A DNA stretch of 64,000 bases, taken from NCBI RefSeq assembly GCF_009936045.1, contig NZ_QWEQ01000003.1, forward strand, positions 1-64,000, in the 5' to 3' direction. A program made the translations under genes and the position numbers. The stretch is from Emergencia sp. 1XD21-10. GTDB lineage: Bacteria; Bacillota; Clostridia; Peptostreptococcales; Anaerovoracaceae. Below the pieces are notes generated by a model. It was not told the origin of the DNA. It did not search any database and saw only the letters and a list, made by a program, of their open reading frames with translations. Shown one piece after another: positions 17,701-26,715 of the stretch; the first letter of the stretch is position 1, and every line of letters begins with the position of its first letter.

Positions 17701-18210
17701 CTAAAAAAACTTGCTTAAAATCCGATTAATTTCCGCAAGGAGCAGCTCCATCGGATGGCTTTGACTGCGAGCACAGACCTTCGCAGCTTCACCACAAAGA
17801 AGACACCGCCTGCCTGGCATTCCAAGGTTTGACCGTGAAATACTCCCTTTTTCAGATAAAACATCCATATCAAAAATTCTTCCCAAAGGCGTCGTATCTT
17901 CGATTTCCACAGTCACCCTTTTCACCTCTTCAGGCTGCATACCTGTTATCATTAGATAGCCTTCTGCGCCGGTCGAAAGAAATTTTTCTTCTCTATATAA
18001 AATCTGTTCTGCCGAAATTTTTTCCGCAAGAAGTTCCATTCCCACCTTCAAAGCTTCCCTATAAGCAGGCTTATCTTTTACAGGCCCCGGAATGTTCAAA
18101 GTCACCGAAACCAAAACGCCATCATGCTGGTCAAGCAGCATTCTTTGCTTCTGCGCCCGCTTTTCTCGGGAGTCTAAAAGTTCCTGCAAAGTAATCGGAT
18201 GTTCTGTCAT
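17701..18210 (-). CDS. citX: Citrate lyase holo-ACP synthase CitX homologue
   Basis: A 169-residue protein with CitX motifs: GRIFDMDVLSEKGSISRSNLG, RRCLLCGEAAKVCARSQSHP. CitX transfers the 2'-(5''-triphosphoribosyl)-3'-dephospho-CoA prosthetic group to the acyl carrier subunit of citrate lyase. No citC, citD, citE, citF or citG is present nearby, so it is an orphan here; the lyase genes may lie elsewhere. It has its own ribosome site (AAAGGACGG) and terminator. Confidence 0.85.
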   Translation of the reverse strand: MTEHPITLQELLDSREKRAQKQRMLLDQHDGVLVSVTLNIPGPVKDKPAYREALKVGMELLAEKISAEQILYREEKFLSTGAEGYLMITGMQPEEVKRVTVEIEDTTPLGRIFDMDVLSEKGSISRSNLGMPGRRCLLCGEAAKVCARSQSHPMELLLAEINRILSKFF

Positions 18211-18445
18211 GTCCGTCCTTCTTTCTGCTATTACTGTATTTCCTATGATAAATCAAATACCCCAGTAATTCAACATTTCTTTTTATTGAAAAGTCATTTT
18301 GGAGGCTCTCATGCTTTTTCGAAAAATAGAAACACTTTTATTATATCATGTTTTTTCAGCACAACCCAAATAATACTGACACTTTAATTCCATAAGAAAA
18401 CCCGGTCTGCTTCTCGCAAACCGGGTTTTATCTCAACAAACTATA
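18211..18445. other. Intergenic region, promoter of citX and terminator only
   Basis: Apart from the hairpin at 18397-18429 I see no gene or repeat here. Confidence 0.5.
18397..18429 (-). terminator. Terminator of the TRAP transporter operon
   Basis: AAAACCCGG (18397-18405) pairs with CCGGGTTTT (18421-18429), with an inner GC/GC match. On the minus strand the second arm ends in TTTTC. It lies 17 bp past the dctM stop. Confidence 0.8.
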
Positions 18446-19708
18446 TTATAGCAGCACTGTGGTCAGTACTGGAAATGCAGCAATCAAAATCACCGCCGCA
18501 ATTACCGTCAAAATATACGGAACCAGCCCTTTTACCACGTCTACATAACTTTCTCCCGTCGTCGAGCAAACAGTAAACAAGTTGACCCCAAAAGGAGGCG
18601 TAATATAACCAACTACCAGCGCAATTACAAAGACCAATCCCAAATGGAGCGGATCAAATCCGAGAGCAAGTCCTGTCGGCACGATAATCGGTGCCAAAAT
18701 AACAACAGAAGCGCTGGTTTCCATCAAAGTACCGATGATAAAAAGCAGAATTAGAAGCACTGCCATGTATAGTACTTTGGTATGTAGCAACGGCACCAAA
18801 AATGTCGTAATAGTTGCCGGAATTTTTCCTGCTGCAAGAAGCCAGCCAAATACGTTAGCTGAGCCTACGATCAGTAGTCCCATCGCCGAAACTGTAGCGG
18901 ATTTTTTCAAAATCTCAAAGAGCTTTTTAAAGGTCATGCTTTTATAACAAATTGAAATCAAAAGACTGTACGCACATGCAATCGCCGCCGCTTCCGTTGC
19001 AGTAAAAATGCCTTTATAAATACCGCCAAGTACCAGCACAGGCATAAACAAAGTTCCTGCAGCCTTCCATGTATAGCCAAGCACTTCCCTTGCCGTATAC
19101 TTTTTATCGCTGACCTCTATTCCCCATCTTCTCGCCATTAAATTGTTTGCTGCAATCAGTGCAACAGCCATGAGTACGCCTGGAACAATTGCTCCTGTAA
19201 ACATATCCGGCACACTGACTCCCATGGTTGTCCCGTAAATAATCATCACAATGCTCGGCGGAATAACCGGTCCTAAAGCCCCTCCGGCAGCAACCAGCGC
19301 CGCAGAAGAATTTTTCGGATATCCTGCGTCAATTAGCGCCGGATACATAATCGCTCCGATAGCCGCAACAGTTGCAGGTCCGGAACCTGTTAGTGCCGCA
19401 AAAATCGCACACGCTACAATTGTAACGGTACCTACACCGCCTCTGGTACGTCCGCATACACAGGATGCCCAGTCTACAAGGCGCTGCGACATACTGCTGC
19501 CCTCCATAATATATCCTGCCAAAATGAACAATGGACAGGCAAGAATCGGAAAACTGTCAAGACCTCCAAACATTCTCTGTACCATAATGATTAAATCAGC
19601 AAAGTCGGTACTCACCAGTGTAATTCCACTGCAAAGCACAAGGGCATAGGCAATCGGCATACCGATTAACATCAAAACTAATAGAGAAATAATTAAAATT
19701 GCGCCCAT
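18446..19708 (-). CDS. dctM: TRAP transporter large permease (DctM)
   Basis: About 420 residues, hydrophobic throughout with roughly 12 membrane segments. Family motifs include LACPLFILAGYIMEGSSMSQRL and AALTGSGPATVAAIGAIMYP, then VIPPSIVMIIYG. It is the ion-coupled translocation subunit of a TRAP carboxylate importer. I choose the ATG at 19708 (MGAILIISLL); the TTG at 19732 would lie inside dctQ. It follows the dctQ stop by two bases. Confidence 0.93.
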   Translation of the reverse strand: MGAILIISLLVLMLIGMPIAYALVLCSGITLVSTDFADLIIMVQRMFGGLDSFPILACPLFILAGYIMEGSSMSQRLVDWASCVCGRTRGGVGTVTIVACAIFAALTGSGPATVAAIGAIMYPALIDAGYPKNSSAALVAAGGALGPVIPPSIVMIIYGTTMGVSVPDMFTGAIVPGVLMAVALIAANNLMARRWGIEVSDKKYTAREVLGYTWKAAGTLFMPVLVLGGIYKGIFTATEAAAIACAYSLLISICYKSMTFKKLFEILKKSATVSAMGLLIVGSANVFGWLLAAGKIPATITTFLVPLLHTKVLYMAVLLILLFIIGTLMETSASVVILAPIIVPTGLALGFDPLHLGLVFVIALVVGYITPPFGVNLFTVCSTTGESYVDVVKGLVPYILTVIAAVILIAAFPVLTTVLL

Positions 19709-19710
19709 AT

Positions 19711-20208
19711 TTATGCACCCGCCTTTCCGCAAAGCTTTGCGATGCCAGTGGCTGCCCCATCAACACAGTGAAGCAGTGTCAAAATGCTTCCTACCGGAAT
19801 CGCCCCATAAACCAGACTCATAGGAAGATGTACCGCCGTACTGGTTAATCCTGAGGCAGATGCCGCATAAGTAATGCCATACTTTGTCAAAATAGCTGCA
19901 GTCACTCCTGTTAATATGAAAATAATTGTCTCCTGCAGCGCAATCTGCTTTTCACTTTTCAGCCTCTTTTTTAGAAGGTCAATAGCCGCTCCACTGCCCT
20001 CTTTTACTGTCACAGCCGTGGCAAGAAGAATCATCCACACAAATACATATCGCATGGTTTCCTCACTCCATGTGAGGGAATTATTTAAGAATCGGCGGAA
20101 TATCACCTGCAGGGTGCAAACGATGGCAAGATATGCCATCATTACTGCACAAACTGCTTTGCACGCCTCATTTACTACGTTACTGATTTTATTTAATCCC
20201 TTTAACAT
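19711..20208 (-). CDS. dctQ: TRAP transporter small permease (DctQ)
   Basis: A 165-residue protein with four membrane helices and the DctQ motif SLTWSEETMRYVFVWMILLATAV. It pairs with DctM in the membrane and sits between dctP and dctM in the usual order. Confidence 0.92.
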   Translation of the reverse strand: MLKGLNKISNVVNEACKAVCAVMMAYLAIVCTLQVIFRRFLNNSLTWSEETMRYVFVWMILLATAVTVKEGSGAAIDLLKKRLKSEKQIALQETIIFILTGVTAAILTKYGITYAASASGLTSTAVHLPMSLVYGAIPVGSILTLLHCVDGAATGIAKLCGKAGA

Positions 20209-20232
20209 AGTCTCCGTCCTTTCCGGCAGCGC

Positions 20233-21264
20233 CTACTTTCTCAGTGAATCGACATAGTCCATAGCCTTGTCATAGAGCTCAGCGCCAATTTTATCGCGAT
20301 AGCTGTCCAAAATCGGCTGCACTGCTTTACGCATTTCCTCTGTATTTACATCACGGTTTACTACTGCGCCAGCTTTTTCAATTTCAGCAAGCTGAGATTC
20401 CACAGATTCCATCTGTGCTTTTCTTGAAGCCTCATTAGCCGCTTTTGCTGCTTCAGAAAAAATTTCTTGCTCTTCAGCAGACAATTTATTCCACAAGTCA
20501 TCACTGGTACACATATACCATGCTGCAAACATGTGATTGGTCATATCGATGTACTTCGCTGCGGTATAAAGCTGCATGGAATAGATGGAAGAAACCGGAA
20601 ACTCACAGCCGTCTATGGTACCCTGTTGCAAACCTGTAAACACCTCAGCCCCACCCATCGGTGTTGCATTGGCACCAAGGGCATTAAAAGTATCTGTAAA
20701 CAAATCCATCGGCGGAACTCTCCACTTCATTCCCTTGAAATCAGCCATTGCCTTAATCGTCTTCTTCGTGTTCAGAGACTGGCGGAATCCTCCGTCCAAT
20801 ATACTCATCACCTTCATTCCTTTGCTCTCCAGACCCTGATTCATTTCTGCTGCAATATCACTGTCAATGAAAGCATTTGCCTGTTCATCATCGTCAAAGA
20901 GGAACGGCAGTGCATACAGCTGGTGGGCAGGATCGTACCCACTGATTGCCGCGTTTGAAGTAATTCCCATATCTAAAGTGCCCAGGGTCAGTCCTTCTGC
21001 AATTTCCACATCATCACCCAAAACACTGTCACCTTGAATATCAAATGTGATTCTTCCTTCTGTCTTTTCTGTCACTAAATCCGCAAATGTTTTGCAGTAT
21101 ATGTAGACAGGATCTTTTTCGTTATTCGGATGCGGAGTTGCAATAGTAATTTCCATCGCTTTTGCTTCACCATCTGAGCCAGCCGGTTCATCAGAACCGC
21201 CGCTGCACGCAAAAAGTCCTAAAATCAAAGTAAGGGTCAATATTGCCGCTAATATTTTCTTCAT
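20233..21264 (-). CDS. dctP: TRAP transporter substrate-binding lipoprotein (DctP)
   Basis: A 343-residue protein with a lipoprotein signal (ILTLTLILGLFAC) and a DctP fold: ITSNAAISGYDPAHQLYALPFLF, then MKWRVPPMDLFTDTFNALGANATPM, with the Arg that usually binds the ligand carboxylate in the WRVPP motif, and GTIDGCEFP. It delivers an organic acid to DctQM. The ligand cannot be named, but the operon links it to SGNH- and M29-type proteins. Confidence 0.93.
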   Translation of the reverse strand: MKKILAAILTLTLILGLFACSGGSDEPAGSDGEAKAMEITIATPHPNNEKDPVYIYCKTFADLVTEKTEGRITFDIQGDSVLGDDVEIAEGLTLGTLDMGITSNAAISGYDPAHQLYALPFLFDDDEQANAFIDSDIAAEMNQGLESKGMKVMSILDGGFRQSLNTKKTIKAMADFKGMKWRVPPMDLFTDTFNALGANATPMGGAEVFTGLQQGTIDGCEFPVSSIYSMQLYTAAKYIDMTNHMFAAWYMCTSDDLWNKLSAEEQEIFSEAAKAANEASRKAQMESVESQLAEIEKAGAVVNRDVNTEEMRKAVQPILDSYRDKIGAELYDKAMDYVDSLRK

Positions 21265-21279
21265 GATTCTTTCCTCTTT

Positions 21280-22137
21280 TTATCTTTCTCCAAACATGGT
21301 TTCCACTGTGTCCAGTAGAACTTTCATAAAATGCTTTGCAAGAAATTCCTGCGCCTCTTTTGTCAAATGCAATCCGTTTTCTGGAATATTCACATCGCCC
21401 TCAAAAGCTTTTAAATTCTCCGTTTGGTCGTTCAATACACAGTTTTTCACTTCTGCAATTTCTCTGATAACGCCGTTAAAAACATCCCAGTCATCAATTC
21501 TGTAGGTCCATCTTTTATCACGCACTCCTCTTTCCTGCGCAGGAATGTTACACGGAGTTAGGGTGTGGAGAATCACCTGACTGTCGTATTGTTTCACCAT
21601 ATCGATAATGTAATTCATATCTCTTGCAAATTCTCTCGGACTCACATTATTCTTTGTATAGACGTCCCGGTTTCTTCGCATATCGTTAATGCCCATATAA
21701 ATCGAGCACAAATCCGGCTTATACCTCAGCACCCGGTTATAAAGGTGTGCCATGGTTTGCGGCACAGTCTCGGCAGTTACTGCTGCGTCGATAACTTCAA
21801 TTTGCGGATAATACCGGCGCAGTAAATCTGTCACTACATTGACATAGCTCAAATATTCCGATGAAAAGGAGCAGCCGATAATCGCAAAGCGAAAATTTTT
21901 TTCAGTCAGAACCTTCTCCATTCTCTCTCCATATTCTGACCTTACAGTTTCCGCCATTTCATCTACCTGGAATTTAAGCGCGCTGATAATATCCTCAATT
22001 TCTTTTTCGGTATAATCAAAGCCCTTGGCCAGAAGTGGAATATTATCTTCCATCCACATAACCCCCTGGTCGTAGCTTTTAAATCGGATATTGGTATATG
22101 CGTCATAATAGTCGCTGACATTTCCAATCTGTTTCAC
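21280..22137 (-). CDS. SGNH/GDSL-hydrolase-like protein
   Basis: A 285-residue protein. An N-terminal helical region of about 80 residues is followed by an SGNH fold: block I IIGCSFSSEYLS (GCS in place of GDS, nucleophile Ser kept), block III YMGINDMRRN (G-x-N-D) and block V ENGLHLTKEAQ with the catalytic His. No signal peptide, so it acts in the cytoplasm. It starts at a GTG after AAGGAGG. The next gene upstream is a paralogue with altered catalytic residues. In the TRAP operon it may act on an ester of the imported acid; that is inference. Confidence 0.75.
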   Translation of the reverse strand: MKQIGNVSDYYDAYTNIRFKSYDQGVMWMEDNIPLLAKGFDYTEKEIEDIISALKFQVDEMAETVRSEYGERMEKVLTEKNFRFAIIGCSFSSEYLSYVNVVTDLLRRYYPQIEVIDAAVTAETVPQTMAHLYNRVLRYKPDLCSIYMGINDMRRNRDVYTKNNVSPREFARDMNYIIDMVKQYDSQVILHTLTPCNIPAQERGVRDKRWTYRIDDWDVFNGVIREIAEVKNCVLNDQTENLKAFEGDVNIPENGLHLTKEAQEFLAKHFMKVLLDTVETMFGER

Positions 22138-22150
22138 ACTTTCACCTCCT

Positions 22151-22987
22151 TCAAAGCTGTGCCAGCAGCACCTTTATAAAGCCTCTTGCAATGGCAAATT
22201 GCGCTTTTTCTGTCAGTAAAACTCCATTCCCATCTAAAACTACAGGTTTTTCTATCTCACGCAAAACAGCTGCAATATCATTGAGTGCACACTGATTTTT
22301 TTCTGCAATCTGATAAATCAGTCTGTTCCTAATCTCAATTTCGTCATTACTGATTGTCCAGTTCATATGCGCATATGCATGTTCCGCCGCTTTTTGCTCC
22401 ACTGGAGGCAAAGTGTTTAAAATCACCTTGCTCCCAGTGTGAAGCATAACCTTAGTGAGGTAGTCCACGTTATCTCTAAACTCTTCTCTGGAGGAAATCG
22501 TCTTCACGAAAGCATCTTTACCGCAAAAGGCGTCATTGGTTCCAATCAAAATAGAAGTAACCGTAGGTTCCTGAGACACTGCAAGACCGTAAATGTATTG
22601 CAGCGACTGATTAGAGGTATCCCCCGTATTTCCTGCAATAGAAAGCTTTATTTCCGGAAACTCTGCGAAAAGCCGCTTCAGAATATTATAGTAGCTCAAA
22701 CATTCGCTAGTCATCTGATCTCCAATAAAAACAAAGCTGGCTGGACGATTTTTAAGTTTTTCATAAAGCTTCTCGCCAAACTCCTCTTTCAACAACTCGA
22801 CTTCGTCTTGTAATATCCGATCCATTTCCGAAAAAATCCTTTCCACTTCTTCCAAAGAATACCCATAGATTTCTGCAATCTTTTCGGCGTCATTGTCCAG
22901 CGGCACGCAGTGCCTGTATAGCTTCATTCTCGTATTGGTATAGCTGTTAAAAAAGCTCCCCGTATATCTGGCATCTTCTTTTGCCAT
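22151..22987 (-). CDS. SGNH-like paralogue with missing catalytic residues
   Basis: A 278-residue protein similar in layout to its neighbour (NSYTNTRMKLYRHCV; LSYYNILKRLF; ILIGTNDAF). Block I reads IGDQMTSE, so the nucleophile Ser is Gln, and block V reads GNGVLLTEKAQ, where the catalytic His is Leu. It has kept block III. It is therefore probably a non-catalytic partner or binding protein. It is 13 bp upstream of the active-looking paralogue and begins after AAGGAGG. Confidence 0.7.
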   Translation of the reverse strand: MAKEDARYTGSFFNSYTNTRMKLYRHCVPLDNDAEKIAEIYGYSLEEVERIFSEMDRILQDEVELLKEEFGEKLYEKLKNRPASFVFIGDQMTSECLSYYNILKRLFAEFPEIKLSIAGNTGDTSNQSLQYIYGLAVSQEPTVTSILIGTNDAFCGKDAFVKTISSREEFRDNVDYLTKVMLHTGSKVILNTLPPVEQKAAEHAYAHMNWTISNDEIEIRNRLIYQIAEKNQCALNDIAAVLREIEKPVVLDGNGVLLTEKAQFAIARGFIKVLLAQL

Positions 22988-23016
22988 ATTCTTGGACCTC
23001 CTTTTTCTTTGAAATT

Positions 23017-24249
23017 TTAGTCAAGGGGTGGCATTTCCGGTATCCATTTTTCCTGCAGCAGTACATCCGGATCTCCGTACTTTGCTGCCTCTTTAATTAC
23101 CTCCGGATCGTCCAAAATCATTAAGCGTCCGTCTTTAATTAAAACTTCCCCATTTACAGTCAGTGTTGGGAAGAACACTTCCATATCTCTGTGTCTATAC
23201 CACTCATCTTTACCGCCGCCGATTCCAAAGTGCAGTACGCCGGAACGTCTGGTACCGCCAACCCATGCCTGGAAAGTTTCAGAACCCTGATATCGATATT
23301 TATAACCCAATCTGAACGCACGAGGATGTACACCGTACATAATTTCTTCTATCCAGTTAATTCCAGGTCCCGGAGATACCCCAAAGGTCGTGCATCTGCC
23401 CTCTGCACTGGCATTTTTTCCTTTCTCAAAATCTCTCATCCATTCTTTTGCGACTGCGCCGCCGCCCTCCATTGCTACAATGCGTCCGCCTTTCACGAAG
23501 GCTTTCATTTCAGGCACATAACCGGTATGAATAGATGTCGCTACGATTACACCTTCTGCATTGGCGCCATTAGGCTTTGGTTCGTAAGGAATCATGCCTA
23601 CCTGCTCCGTTCCAAAGGTATTAATCGGATCCTTTCCGTTTTCGTTCTTGATTTCTCCCTTTGTACACATTTTAAAACCTTTTATGGTAATATCTGTTCC
23701 CTGCAAATCAGTAATGTGCATAACTGCATGATCCGGGTCACCGCCGATGGCATTTAAAAGATGCTCATGAGCCTTGAAATTCAAATATTTAAGCAAATCG
23801 TTCGGATAGGTTGCCCAATCGCTTGTCAGCGCTTCTTTATTAGAAATAGCCACGCTGAGCATTCTCGTATGATATTTGCACCAAAAATCTGTCGGATGCA
23901 GTCCGTATTTACTGAATCCTGTGCCGTAAATTCCGTGCATATCGGCATATCCACTTAGATTAATACACAAATCAGCAGCTTTCATTGCCTCTATCAGCAC
24001 CTCCGGATACGGACCGCAAAGGGTATTGTTGGTGATTTCACTGGAGCAGCAGCCGACTCCTGCCGCCGGAATCGTAATTGCTGTTACATACCCTCCCTCC
24101 GATTCGTAAGCAATTCTATATGCATCTACGATTAAAGAATCCGTTGTGGTATCTGCAATCAGCAGCACAGATTCGCCTTCGGTAATAGGGCACGCATTTC
24201 TTGCACAGTTCAGCGTGCCTTTCATCATGTCTGAAAGTCTAATTGTCAT
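23017..24249 (-). CDS. M29 aminopeptidase/NicX-like metalloprotein
   Basis: A 410-residue protein resembling the superfamily of M29 aminopeptidases and 2,5-dihydroxypyridine 5,6-dioxygenase (NicX). N-terminal ITEGESVLLIADTTTDSLIV and C-terminal YRYQGSETFQAWVGGTRRSG with HFGIGGGKDEWYRHRDME fit this group, whose His, Asp and Glu residues bind a divalent metal. It is the first gene of the TRAP operon, divergent from a GntR gene. A role in metabolising the TRAP substrate is likely. Peptidase versus ring-cleaving or other hydrolytic activity cannot be decided from sequence. Confidence 0.7.
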   Translation of the reverse strand: MTIRLSDMMKGTLNCARNACPITEGESVLLIADTTTDSLIVDAYRIAYESEGGYVTAITIPAAGVGCCSSEITNNTLCGPYPEVLIEAMKAADLCINLSGYADMHGIYGTGFSKYGLHPTDFWCKYHTRMLSVAISNKEALTSDWATYPNDLLKYLNFKAHEHLLNAIGGDPDHAVMHITDLQGTDITIKGFKMCTKGEIKNENGKDPINTFGTEQVGMIPYEPKPNGANAEGVIVATSIHTGYVPEMKAFVKGGRIVAMEGGGAVAKEWMRDFEKGKNASAEGRCTTFGVSPGPGINWIEEIMYGVHPRAFRLGYKYRYQGSETFQAWVGGTRRSGVLHFGIGGGKDEWYRHRDMEVFFPTLTVNGEVLIKDGRLMILDDPEVIKEAAKYGDPDVLLQEKWIPEMPPLD

Positions 24250-24299
24250 AATGATCTCCTTCTTCGCTTCTCAGTTTATGTGTTACAATTTTCAAAGAA

Positions 24300-24340
24300 T
24301 TTGTAATACAAAGTATATACCACTTCCGAATTCTTGTCAA
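24300..24340 (-). promoter_or_regulatory. Promoter and candidate GntR operator of the TRAP operon
   Basis: On the minus strand TTGACA (24340-24335), 17 bp, TATACT (24317-24312). Directly after the -10 box is the perfect dyad TTTGTA-A-TACAAA (24300-24312), placed to cover the transcription start, as expected for repression by the divergent GntR protein. Confidence 0.7.
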
Positions 24341-24395
24341 TACATTTTTAATCATTTTTTAATACATTTATAATACACTTCAAAAGAATTGTCTC

Positions 24396-24424
24396 TTGCA
24401 TTTTTCTCTTATTTGTATTATAAT
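24396..24424 (+). promoter_or_regulatory. Promoter of the GntR gene
   Basis: TTGCAT (24396-24401), 17 bp, TATAAT (24419-24424). The adjacent TTGTATTA resembles half of the dyad at 24300-24312, and TAATACA/AATACA words are scattered between, suggesting autoregulation. Confidence 0.65.
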
Positions 24425-24458
24425 CGACTATAATAGGACATACTCAGGAGGAAAATTT

Positions 24459-25178
24459 ATGGCTAAAGGGCGTACTACTTTACCCCTATATCTGCAAATC
24501 GCAGCTAGGATTAAGAAACATATCGAAGATGAAGAGCTCATGGCAGGTGACCGTCTGCCCTTTGAGAGTTGGTTTATAGAACATTTTAACGTTAGTCGTG
24601 TCACAGTCAGAAAGGCTATCGACCATCTCATAGCAGAAGGCGTCATAGAACGTCGTCCTTATCAGGGACTTTATGTATCTCAAAAGGAAATGCAAATGCA
24701 TTCCGATTCTCCAATTTATTCTTTCGGACTTTCCGACGATGACCCTAATATTACGTCAAAAATCATCTCTTTTGATACACTATCTGCTTCTGATAAGCTG
24801 CAACAGATTTTCCAGTACGAACAGGAAGAAAAAACATACTATATCAATATTTTACGATACTATAACGGCAAGCCGTTTACAATTCAGTCTGTTTATCTGA
24901 ACAAAGAGCTGCTTACGGATCTTGACATTTTTGCTTTAAAAGACAGGCCTCTTTACGAAATCATAGAAAAAGACTACGGACTTAACATCAGCCATCTCAA
25001 TGTAACCATGTCTATCTCTGTACCTACAGAAGAACAAGCCGAATGGCTCTGCGTATCTCCCCTTGATAATCTTTTGGAGGCGACCGATTCACTGTGTCTT
25101 TCCGACAATAGGGTTGTCCGCTATGCGATTTCCCTCTATACCAACGCGATTGACTATAACTATACGGTTTATAAATAA
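24459..25178 (+). CDS. GntR-family (HutC type) regulator with UTRA domain
   Basis: About 239 residues: winged helix (LYLQIAARIKKHIEDEEL ... NVSRVTVRKAIDHLIAEGVI) and a UTRA ligand domain (KTYYINILRYYNGKPFTIQSVYLN; DNRVVRYAISLYTNAIDYNY). I use the ATG at 24459, which follows AGGAGGAAAATTT; the reading frame itself is open from 24396. Its divergent position makes it the probable controller of the TRAP-SGNH-M29 operon. Confidence 0.9.
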   Translation: MAKGRTTLPLYLQIAARIKKHIEDEELMAGDRLPFESWFIEHFNVSRVTVRKAIDHLIAEGVIERRPYQGLYVSQKEMQMHSDSPIYSFGLSDDDPNITSKIISFDTLSASDKLQQIFQYEQEEKTYYINILRYYNGKPFTIQSVYLNKELLTDLDIFALKDRPLYEIIEKDYGLNISHLNVTMSISVPTEEQAEWLCVSPLDNLLEATDSLCLSDNRVVRYAISLYTNAIDYNYTVYK

Positions 25179-25192
25179 ATTTCATTTCACGA

Positions 25193-25226
25193 AAAAAGCA
25201 CCTATTGACTACGATAGGTGCTTTCT
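25193..25226 (+). terminator. Terminator of the GntR gene
   Basis: AAAGCACCTAT pairs with ATAGGTGCTTT across an 8-base loop, followed by CTT. Confidence 0.75.
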
Positions 25227-25393
25227 TATGCTGTGTTTTCATTCCCATAACATTCGGATTTTTTAAGGGAATTAGATGTTTTAAAGGTAAACTGCGAAGG
25301 GCCCTCGCTTTAAACTCCTTTATATCAATTTGTTAATCCAATTTGAAATAAGCCAGCCTGTCATTTGCTTTTATCTCAATTTATGTTACACCG

Positions 25394-26050
25394 TTACTCT
25401 TCTGATATAGCAACAGTTTCCAGTAGATCCTCCACTCTGCAGCCCAACGCATTAGCAAGGGAGGCAACCGCCCGTACAGACGCTTTCCCAATCTCCTTCG
25501 TGCCAAGTTCATACTGTTGCAGTGTGCGCAGATTAACATCTGACTTTTCGGCAAGTTCTCTTTGTGAGTACCCGCATGTTTTCCTCTGAGCCTGTAGCTT
25601 TGTTGTTTGCTTTTTTCGCCGTAATATAGCGTTTACGGTATATAAAAACTTTTCTTCTGCCGCTTCATGGTGCGTGGAGTACATCTTCAGCACCTCAATC
25701 ATTGAGATATTTGCGTGTATGTCTTTAAACGACTGATCCGTGTACCACTGGTAAAAAGCAAGTATCCAACCACTCCAGTATTCAGCCGATGCGGCGTATT
25801 CAATTTGCGCCTCCGGGAAGTTTATAGCAATCCCAGATTTTAAACAGACCTCCATAACAAGTTCGGTTCCTGAAAATCCTGATATAACCTTTGGATTACC
25901 TTTGCCAAACTTATCTGCATAACCGCTGGCAATGAACAGTTCCATAAAAGCATCAGCTTTCATTTTGCAGGCGTTTACGGCATAGTCAAAGGCTTCGCCT
26001 AAATTGATCATAGCGTCATGCAAATACTGTTCAGTGTAAGCGTGGATCAT
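25394..26050 (-). CDS. XRE-type HTH protein of a DUF3990 module
   Basis: A 218-residue protein with a conserved N-terminal region (YLHDAMINLGEAFDYAVNACKM; EYWSGWILAFYQWYTDQSF) and a C-terminal helix-turn-helix (YSQRELAEKSDVNLRTLQQYELG). In Clostridia such proteins are commonly encoded directly after DUF3990 genes, in what looks like a toxin-antitoxin pair; here it overlaps the DUF3990 fragment by 20 bp. The antitoxin role is inference from that pairing. Confidence 0.75.
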   Translation of the reverse strand: MIHAYTEQYLHDAMINLGEAFDYAVNACKMKADAFMELFIASGYADKFGKGNPKVISGFSGTELVMEVCLKSGIAINFPEAQIEYAASAEYWSGWILAFYQWYTDQSFKDIHANISMIEVLKMYSTHHEAAEEKFLYTVNAILRRKKQTTKLQAQRKTCGYSQRELAEKSDVNLRTLQQYELGTKEIGKASVRAVASLANALGCRVEDLLETVAISEE

Positions 26051-26678
26051 TTGGCTTTATCTCCTTTCGTATAATATCTCGCATGAAAATCCCATCCAAA
26101 TCCTCATTTTCCAATTCTTTGTTGTAGGCGTCTCTCGCCTTATTATCTCTCACTTTACGCCTTGCATAATAAAGAGTATTATCCGCAATCTCATAATTAA
26201 GAAAACGGATGCTTTCAAATGCTTTTTGAGATTTTAAAACAAACTGCTCACCGAGCTTTCCGAGCTTCATGGCATAACCTAACTGCTTCAGCGATATCTC
26301 ATTGCTCACAAAAGAGCGGGCAAACGAAAAGTAAGAGTCATCTGCACGATATCCTATAATGACATCATAGGATTGGAACTCCGGAAGAAAATTTTGAATC
26401 AAATAGTCTTTTTCTCGTCTTGCAAGAGGGGTTGATAGTCTTGCTTTCCGATGAAGCATCAAAATGGCAAGCCAGTTTAGTATTGTGAAATCATTCGAAG
26501 AAAGGTTCAGAATCGCTAAATCAGAGAGATCGATTTCATACCGATTAGCAAAGCCGTCTACATTCTCGCTACAAGCCCATTCTTTAGCAAGCTCAATATG
26601 CTCTGTGCAGTAGAAGCCTTTCCCATAATCCTTTACAATTTCGACCTTTCGGCTTCGAATCCCTGACTCTGATTTCCA
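26031..26678 (-). pseudogene. DUF3990 protein, 5'-truncated at a tRNA fragment
   Basis: From 26640 downward the frame reads KDYGKGFYCTEHIELAKEWA, then YDVIIGYRADDSYFSFARSF and LGKLGEQFVLKSQKAF, all typical of DUF3990, a family related to ADP-ribosylating toxins. The expected N-terminal part (a YHGS-like motif) is missing. Instead the frame runs into antisense tRNA-like sequence at 26654-26670 with no ATG, GTG or TTG. Only internal starts at 26462-26459 remain, which would lose the catalytic N-terminal half. I treat it as a remnant. Confidence 0.7.
26654..26670 (+). repeat. Inverted fragment of the tRNA-Ser 3' end
   Basis: The 17 bases TTCGAATCCCTGACTCT match the T-loop and acceptor of the adjacent tRNA-Ser (26722-26738), but on the opposite strand. 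The copy lies exactly where the DUF3990 gene loses its 5' end. It may be a scar of integration at the tRNA followed by inversion. Confidence 0.7.
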
Positions 26679-26680
26679 CG

Positions 26681-26707
26681 AAAAAAGCGCGCCTGCGGCG
26701 CGCTTTT
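26681..26707 (-). terminator. Terminator of tRNA-Ser
   Basis: A perfect GC-rich hairpin (GCGCGCC/GGCGCGC) followed on the minus strand by TTTTTTCG, eight bases past the tRNA 3' end. Confidence 0.85.
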
Positions 26708-26715
26708 ATAACACT

